10,026 bases of DNA from a bacterium (lineage in GTDB: Bacteria > SZUA-79 > Acidulodesulfobacterales > Acidulodesulfobacteraceae), in assembly GCA_021821565.1 (NCBI GenBank), contig JAKACI010000037.1:1-10026 (forward strand), written 5' to 3'. Of this stretch, positions 6,106 to 10,026 are shown piece after piece. Within the stretch, counting starts at the first letter, position 1. Every line of letters starts with the position of its first letter. The position numbers and the translations under genes are program-made. Under the pieces are notes generated by a model. The model saw only the letters and a program-made list of their open reading frames with translations, made no database searches and was not told the DNA's origin.

Positions 6106-6112
6106 ATAAATA

Positions 6113-6961
6113 ATGAAAATAACGGTAGCTCCAAGCGCAGGTTTTTGTTTTGGCGTAAAAAGAGCAATAAATCTTGCAATAGACAGCGCATCAAAATTTG
6201 ATTCCGAATTGAATACTTTAGGACCTATTATACATAATCCTCAAGTTGTCAGCCAATTGAAAGAGAAAAAAATATTTCCGGTAGACACTATTGATGAAAT
6301 CAAATCCGATATGGTTATAATAAGGTCTCACGGTATCAAAGCAGATATAGAAAAAAAAATTTTACAAAAAAATATTGCTATTATAGACGCAACATGCCCT
6401 TTTGTAAAAAGGTCGCAAGAATATATCAGAAAAGCTTTTTTAGAAGATTATTTTATAATAATGGTCGGAGACGACAAACACCCCGAAGTTCAAAGCGTTA
6501 TCAGTTTCGCAGATTCTTCAAGATATAAAGTCGTAAATAAATTAGAAGAGCTTAATAAAATAAAATTTGATAAAAAAATAGCGTTAATTTCACAAACTAC
6601 CCAGGATATCAATTTTTATTTGTCTATAATTTACGAAGTGTTTAAAAAAACAAGTAAGGAGATTATAGTTTTTAATACTATTTGCGATGCTACAAAACTT
6701 AAACAGGAAGAAGCTGCTTTGCTTTCCTTTCAATCCGATATAATGATAGTGGTAGGCGGATATAATAGCGCTAATACGAACAAACTTAAAAATATTTGCA
6801 GGAAAATTCAGAATAATACATATCATATTGAAACTGAAGCGGAACTTAAACAAGAATGGTTTATAGGAGCCGAAAATATCGGAATTACGGCGGGTGCATC
6901 CACCCCTGATTGGATTATAGAAAAGGTTGTCGGAAAAATACAAAGTTTTGATATATTATAA
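6113..6961 (+). CDS. ispH: 4-hydroxy-3-methylbut-2-enyl diphosphate reductase (IspH/LytB)
   Basis: Last enzyme of the MEP pathway, reducing HMBPP to isopentenyl and dimethylallyl diphosphate with an oxygen-sensitive [4Fe-4S] cluster in the cytosol. The three cluster cysteines are Cys12 (APSAGFCFGVKRA), Cys95 (DATCPFVK) and Cys191 (NTICDATKLKQ). Substrate-binding residues are present: His41 (GPIIHNP), His73 (RSHGI), His123 and Glu125 (KHPEV), Thr162-Thr163 (SQTTQ), Ser219 and Asn221 (YNSANT) and Ser263 (TAGASTPDWII). At 282 residues it is the standard short bacterial form. No Shine-Dalgarno sequence precedes ATG 6113, but the toxin gene ends 7 bases before it, so translation may depend on ribosomes finishing that gene. 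No separate promoter is evident in the small gap. The protein itself is ordinary and complete. Confidence 0.97.
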   Translation: MKITVAPSAGFCFGVKRAINLAIDSASKFDSELNTLGPIIHNPQVVSQLKEKKIFPVDTIDEIKSDMVIIRSHGIKADIEKKILQKNIAIIDATCPFVKRSQEYIRKAFLEDYFIIMVGDDKHPEVQSVISFADSSRYKVVNKLEELNKIKFDKKIALISQTTQDINFYLSIIYEVFKKTSKEIIVFNTICDATKLKQEEAALLSFQSDIMIVVGGYNSANTNKLKNICRKIQNNTYHIETEAELKQEWFIGAENIGITAGASTPDWIIEKVVGKIQSFDIL

Positions 6962-6990
6962 TTTTTTAATAGTATATAATTGTAACAATT
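6948..6990 (+). promoter_or_regulatory. Candidate rpsA promoter with a short palindrome
   Basis: TATAAT at 6975-6980 overlaps a perfect palindrome, AATTGT-A-ACAATT, at 6978-6990. TTGATA at 6948-6953 is a good -35 box but 21 bp away, longer than ideal. The palindrome could be an operator; it is short enough to be chance. The 184-bp gap between ispH and rpsA otherwise shows only A/T runs. Confidence 0.3.
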
Positions 6991-7126
6991 TTTAGTCATC
7001 ATTAATTATTTATTATTATTTTATAAAATTTTAAAATAGAAAAATTAAAATAGAAAAAATAGTTATAAAGGAAATAAAATATTTGCTAAATTATTAAAGG
7101 TGTGATAGATTAGATTTATTAATTTT

Positions 7127-7133
7127 AGGAGGT
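7127..7133 (+). promoter_or_regulatory. Shine-Dalgarno of rpsA with long spacing
   Basis: AGGAGGT is a near-ideal anti-SD match but lies 12 bases before the ATG at 7146, longer than the usual 5-9. No in-frame start lies closer. The family N-terminus is variable, so the start rests on this site and the lack of alternatives. Confidence 0.65.
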
Positions 7134-7145
7134 TACAACTATTAT

Positions 7146-8753
7146 ATGGCTCAAAAAAATTTTAAAGAAAGAATTAATGCAGACGGTGAACTTTCAGAGT
7201 TTGAACTTTTATTGGCATCTTACGATAATTTATCCAATCCCGGATTAATTAGAAAAGGGCGGATTATTAATATTGACGATAAGTTTATTTATGTCAATGT
7301 CGGCGATAAATCCGACGGAATTATTTCCATAGAAGAGTTTATTTCTGAAGACGGTCAATTAAATATTGAAGTTACCGTAGGCGAAACTATTGATGTATTT
7401 GTCGGTCAATATGATGACAGGATAGGCTATTTAAGATTATCTAAAGAAAAGGCGCAAAGTTTATCTATTCTTGACGATATAGAGGCGGTATATAACGAAG
7501 GTGGAACTATTAAGGGAACTATCGTATCTAAAACTAAAGGAGGATTAATAGTTGACCTTAACGGAGTGACGGCTTTTTTGCCGGGTTCTCAAATTGATAT
7601 TAAACTAACTAAAGATTTTGACAGTTATTTAGGAAAAACATTAGATTTTGTAATAATAAATTTTAATAAGAGAACATGCAATATTATTCTTTCCCGACGC
7701 AAAATTATAGAAGACGACCTTAAAAAAATCAGAGAGAATGTTATAACAGAAGTGAATGAAGGCGATATAATAGAAGGTATAGTCAAAAATATTACGGATT
7801 ACGGAGTTTTTGTTGATCTTGGCGGTATGGACGGTTTAATTTATATAACCGACGTCTCATGGAAAAGAATTTCGCATCCTTCCGAAGTTCTAAACTTAGG
7901 AGAAAAAATAAAAGTTAAAGTAATTAAATACGATAAAGAAAAAAATAGGGTATCGTTGGGTTACAAACAGCTCTTTCCGGATCCGTGGGAAAACGTTACC
8001 GAAAGACATAAGGTAGGGGATATAGTAGACGGTGTAATAATAAACATTACTGATTATGGCGCTTTTGTGGAATTAAACGATGATGTAGAAGGTTTAATAC
8101 ATATATCTGAAATGGCATGGGATAAGAAACAGTCCGATCCTAAGCTGTTTGTTACCAAAGGAGAAAAAATTAAAGCCGCCATTATAAGTATTGAACCTGA
8201 AACAAGAAAAATGTCGTTAAGCATGAAGCAATTGACGGAAAATCCATGGGATAGCATTAAAAACAAATATCCGGTCGGAACAATAGTAGAAACAAAAGTT
8301 AAAAATATATTTGAATTCGGCGTATCGGTTGAATTAGAAGATAATTTTGACGGATTTATCAAACAAAGCGATATTTCATGGACTAAAAGACCTAAACATC
8401 CTCAGGAAATATATAAAAAAAATGATGCCGTTAAAGCTGTTGTTATTAGTATTGACGATGAAAGACAAAGAATTTATCTCGGAATTAAGCAGCTGACGGA
8501 AAATCCATGGAAAACCGTTAATGAAAGATATTCTATGGGATCAAAAGTGGAAGGTAAAATATCAAATATTACAGAATTCGGGGTTTTCGTTTGTCTTGAA
8601 GAAGGCATAGAAGGATTAATACATAATTCAAAAATTCCTGAAAACTTTATTGATGAAAATAATATTAAAATTGGCTCAAATATTGTTTCCGAAGTAATTT
8701 CAATAGAGCCGGAAGATCAAAAGATAGGACTATCGCTTGTTAATGTAAACTAA
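7146..8753 (+). CDS. rpsA: 30S ribosomal protein S1, six S1 domains
   Basis: S1 binds mRNA leaders and brings them to the 30S subunit. The 535-residue protein has six S1 (OB-fold) repeats at about 34-101, 117-186, 203-272, 288-358, 375-445 and 462-531, the proteobacterial number (E. coli has 557 residues). The third to sixth carry the recurrent GDIVxGxVxNITDYGxFVxL...GLIHxS pattern, and successive repeats are joined by linkers with the motif (T/F)-x-x-PW, such as TENPWDSI and TENPWKTV. The first two repeats are more divergent, as expected for the ribosome-binding part of S1. A strong Shine-Dalgarno sequence stands ahead, with long spacing. It follows ispH and precedes sppA, a common arrangement in Deltaproteobacteria-like genomes. 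No truncation or frameshift is seen. Confidence 0.96.
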   Translation: MAQKNFKERINADGELSEFELLLASYDNLSNPGLIRKGRIINIDDKFIYVNVGDKSDGIISIEEFISEDGQLNIEVTVGETIDVFVGQYDDRIGYLRLSKEKAQSLSILDDIEAVYNEGGTIKGTIVSKTKGGLIVDLNGVTAFLPGSQIDIKLTKDFDSYLGKTLDFVIINFNKRTCNIILSRRKIIEDDLKKIRENVITEVNEGDIIEGIVKNITDYGVFVDLGGMDGLIYITDVSWKRISHPSEVLNLGEKIKVKVIKYDKEKNRVSLGYKQLFPDPWENVTERHKVGDIVDGVIINITDYGAFVELNDDVEGLIHISEMAWDKKQSDPKLFVTKGEKIKAAIISIEPETRKMSLSMKQLTENPWDSIKNKYPVGTIVETKVKNIFEFGVSVELEDNFDGFIKQSDISWTKRPKHPQEIYKKNDAVKAVVISIDDERQRIYLGIKQLTENPWKTVNERYSMGSKVEGKISNITEFGVFVCLEEGIEGLIHNSKIPENFIDENNIKIGSNIVSEVISIEPEDQKIGLSLVNVN

Positions 8754-8786
8754 AATTAAATTATTTTAAATTTTCTATTTTTTTGA

Positions 8787-8833
8787 TTTGATAGATTAGG
8801 TTTGATAGACTTAGATAGATTAGATTAGATTAG
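8787..8833. repeat. Short GATAGATTAG tandem repeats downstream of rpsA
   Basis: The tract contains TTTGATAGATTAGG (8787-8800), TTTGATAGACTTA (8801-8813) and GATAGATTAG (8814-8823), followed by two further ATTAG units to 8833. The same 11-mer GATAGATTAGA also occurs at 7104-7114, just before the rpsA ribosome site. The tract is non-coding and may be slippage-prone, or may hold repeated protein-binding sites. Confidence 0.6.
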
Positions 8834-8883
8834 TAATTTATTGCGGAAAAATTAAAATTATTATTTAAAATATAAATATATAT

Positions 8884-8936
8884 AATGGAATATATTATTG
8901 TAAAGCGCGGCTTATTATAAAATATATTCCATTTTT
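8884..8936 (+). terminator. Strong hairpin between rpsA and sppA
   Basis: AATGGAATATATT (8884-8896) and AATATATTCCATT (8921-8933) pair perfectly over 13 bp around a 24-base loop. The loop has its own small stem, AAGC (8903-8906) with GCTT (8910-8913). The right arm runs into a five-T tract (8932-8936), so it could end the rpsA transcript. It also ends only 8 bases before the sppA Shine-Dalgarno sequence (AGGTG, 8944-8948), so a regulatory leader structure is equally possible. Confidence 0.5.
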
Positions 8937-8956
8937 AATACACAGGTGTTTATAAT

Positions 8957-9877
8957 ATGGGTAATTCGAAACATCCGTTTATTACGGGACTTGCCTTCCT
9001 GATTGTTTTTGTTGCCGTTTTCGGTTTAGGAATATATTTTATTTTATTCAATTTTCAATCCAAGCCGGGTTATAACGTAATTCGCGGCACTTCGGCATAT
9101 GCTATAGGCGTAATAAATTTAGACGGAGCTATAACATCTTCTTCTAATTTTATTGCATTATTAAATTATTACAAACATGATTCTTACGTTAAAGCAATTG
9201 TTATAAAAGTAAATTCTCCGGGAGGGGCAGTTGCTCCGTCTCAGGCAATATACGAACAGCTTATGAAGTTTAAAAAATATAAAAAAGTTGTTGTTTCTAT
9301 GGGTTCGGTGGCTGCTTCAGGAGCATATTACATTTCATCTGCGGCAAATAAGATTGTAGCAGAGCCGGGAACATTAACAGGTTCTATCGGCGTGATTATG
9401 GAAATGCCTAACGTTTATAAATTATTTAAAAAAGTAGGCATATCTTATAATTATATAGTCAGCGGACCTTATAAAGATATAGGCACTCCGTTCAAAAAAA
9501 TGACTCCCGCCCAAAGAAAGAAAATGCAGGGTGTGGTTATGAACGTATACGGTCAATTTGTTAATGCCGTTGCTAAAGCAAGACATTTAAAAGTTTCTTA
9601 TGTAAAAAAATATGCGAATGGAATGGTTTATTCGGGAGAGCAGGCTTTAAAACTGCATTTAGTAGATAAATTAGGAGATTTTCAGGATGCAGTTAAATCA
9701 GCGGCAAAATTATCCAATATTAAAGGTAAACCTACGATTATTTATCCTGTCAAAAAACAATCCCCCATTTTTCAATCTTTCATTAAAAAAGCGATTGAAA
9801 CATTTATTCGCAAAATTGGGTCGGAAAGCAATCTGGCGGGCTTAGATTCTATGACTTCATTGAGATTAAATTTGTAA
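8957..9877 (+). CDS. sppA: Signal peptide peptidase SppA, short (36-kDa) type
   Basis: A membrane-anchored serine protease of the ClpP/crotonase fold that degrades leftover signal peptides (peptidase family S49). Residues about 8-31 are one N-terminal membrane anchor, with the protease domain expected outside the cytoplasmic membrane. Motifs: INLDGAI (53-59), VIKVNSPGGAVAPS (82-95, the oxyanion-hole region), GSVAASGAYY (116-125) with nucleophile Ser121, GTLTGSIGVI (138-147), and SGPYKDIGTPF (169-179) with general base Lys173. The Ser-Lys spacing of 52 matches the Bacillus SppA pair. At 306 residues it is the single-domain form rather than the duplicated E. coli type. AGGTG stands 8 bases before ATG 8957. 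It follows rpsA after 203 bp that include a repeat tract and a hairpin, so it may be separately controlled. All catalytic residues are present. Confidence 0.95.
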   Translation: MGNSKHPFITGLAFLIVFVAVFGLGIYFILFNFQSKPGYNVIRGTSAYAIGVINLDGAITSSSNFIALLNYYKHDSYVKAIVIKVNSPGGAVAPSQAIYEQLMKFKKYKKVVVSMGSVAASGAYYISSAANKIVAEPGTLTGSIGVIMEMPNVYKLFKKVGISYNYIVSGPYKDIGTPFKKMTPAQRKKMQGVVMNVYGQFVNAVAKARHLKVSYVKKYANGMVYSGEQALKLHLVDKLGDFQDAVKSAAKLSNIKGKPTIIYPVKKQSPIFQSFIKKAIETFIRKIGSESNLAGLDSMTSLRLNL

Positions 9878-9962
9878 TAATTATTTTAGGAATTTTTTCA
9901 TATTTTTATAAAGAATATACCAATATATAATATTATAAATTGTCGTCTGCTTTATTGGAATT

Positions 9963-9992
9963 AATATTATAAAATTTGTATTTTATAATATT
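9963..9992 (+). terminator. AT-only perfect hairpin after sppA
   Basis: AATATTATAAAAT (9963-9975) and ATTTTATAATATT (9980-9992) are perfect 13-bp arms with a 4-base loop TTGT, followed by TTC. There are no G:C pairs in the stem. It may act as a weak terminator of sppA in this AT-rich genome, or the symmetry may serve a DNA-binding protein, since it overlaps a candidate promoter. Confidence 0.4.
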
Positions 9993-10005
9993 TTCATTGT
10001 ATAAT
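9976..10005 (+). promoter_or_regulatory. Candidate promoter for the gene beyond the window
   Basis: TTGTAT (9976-9981) and TATAAT (10000-10005) are 18 bp apart, with a perfect -10 box. The -35 box lies in the loop and right arm of the AT-only hairpin. No start codon with a ribosome site follows before the window ends at 10026. Confidence 0.4.
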
Positions 10006-10026
10006 TTATAATAACAATTGCTTTAA

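Noticed and set aside
6590..6943. 117-codon open frame antisense to ispH
   Set aside because: It lies wholly within the well-supported ispH gene, has a haphazard residue pattern and no ribosome site; it mirrors the coding strand.
8054..8362. 102-codon open frame antisense to rpsA
   Set aside because: It is fully inside rpsA and mirrors the repeated S1 domains; no independent evidence of a gene.
1..10026. CRISPR arrays, tRNA or rRNA genes, insertion-sequence ends, attachment sites
   Set aside because: I looked for regularly spaced direct repeats, tRNA-like cloverleafs, rRNA sequence, transposase motifs and terminal inverted repeats and found none.

Overview
The window is a strongly AT-rich bacterial chromosome segment with every intact gene on the + strand. 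The core gene order is tyrA (3' part), aroA, ispH, rpsA, sppA. This resembles the aromatic-amino-acid / ispH / rpsA cluster of Deltaproteobacteria-type genomes, where cmk usually lies between aroA and ispH or rpsA. The Lys/Asn/Ile-rich proteins and low GC suggest an AT-rich lineage of that broad group, for example the Acidulodesulfobacterales type. That placement is an inference from gene order and composition, not a measured result.

Region by region: positions 1-889 hold the end of prephenate dehydrogenase, which carries an unusual repeat-built Asn/Ser-rich insertion. Positions 890-1450 hold a 93-residue coiled-coil plus one-helix membrane protein behind a clear extended -10 promoter. Positions 1451-2881 are aroA (EPSP synthase) with a TTG start and its own low-complexity insertion. 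Positions 2882-6112 are a 3.2-kb accessory block: a gene-poor stretch with a decayed ATPase N-terminus, then an AAA/ABC-type ATPase followed by an RloB-family protein (RloA-RloB, like the AbiL abortive-infection pair), then an antitoxin-like fragment on the minus strand, then a DUF433 / DUF5615 (VapBC-like) toxin-antitoxin pair. Positions 6113-6961 are ispH, only 7 bases after the toxin stop. Positions 7146-8753 are six-domain ribosomal protein S1. Positions 8957-9877 are a single-domain signal peptide peptidase SppA, preceded by a short-repeat tract and a strong hairpin. The last 149 bases hold an AT-only hairpin overlapping a candidate promoter for a gene beyond the window.

TyrA and AroA act in aromatic amino-acid synthesis, IspH makes isoprenoid precursors, S1 serves translation and SppA serves membrane protein turnover. 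The accessory block looks like a small defence and toxin-antitoxin island inserted into this housekeeping cluster at the place where cmk would be expected. The RloA-RloB pair is the best candidate for an interesting system here. It belongs to a recognised but poorly understood architecture, and the two gene fragments beside it suggest repeated turnover of such genes at this site.
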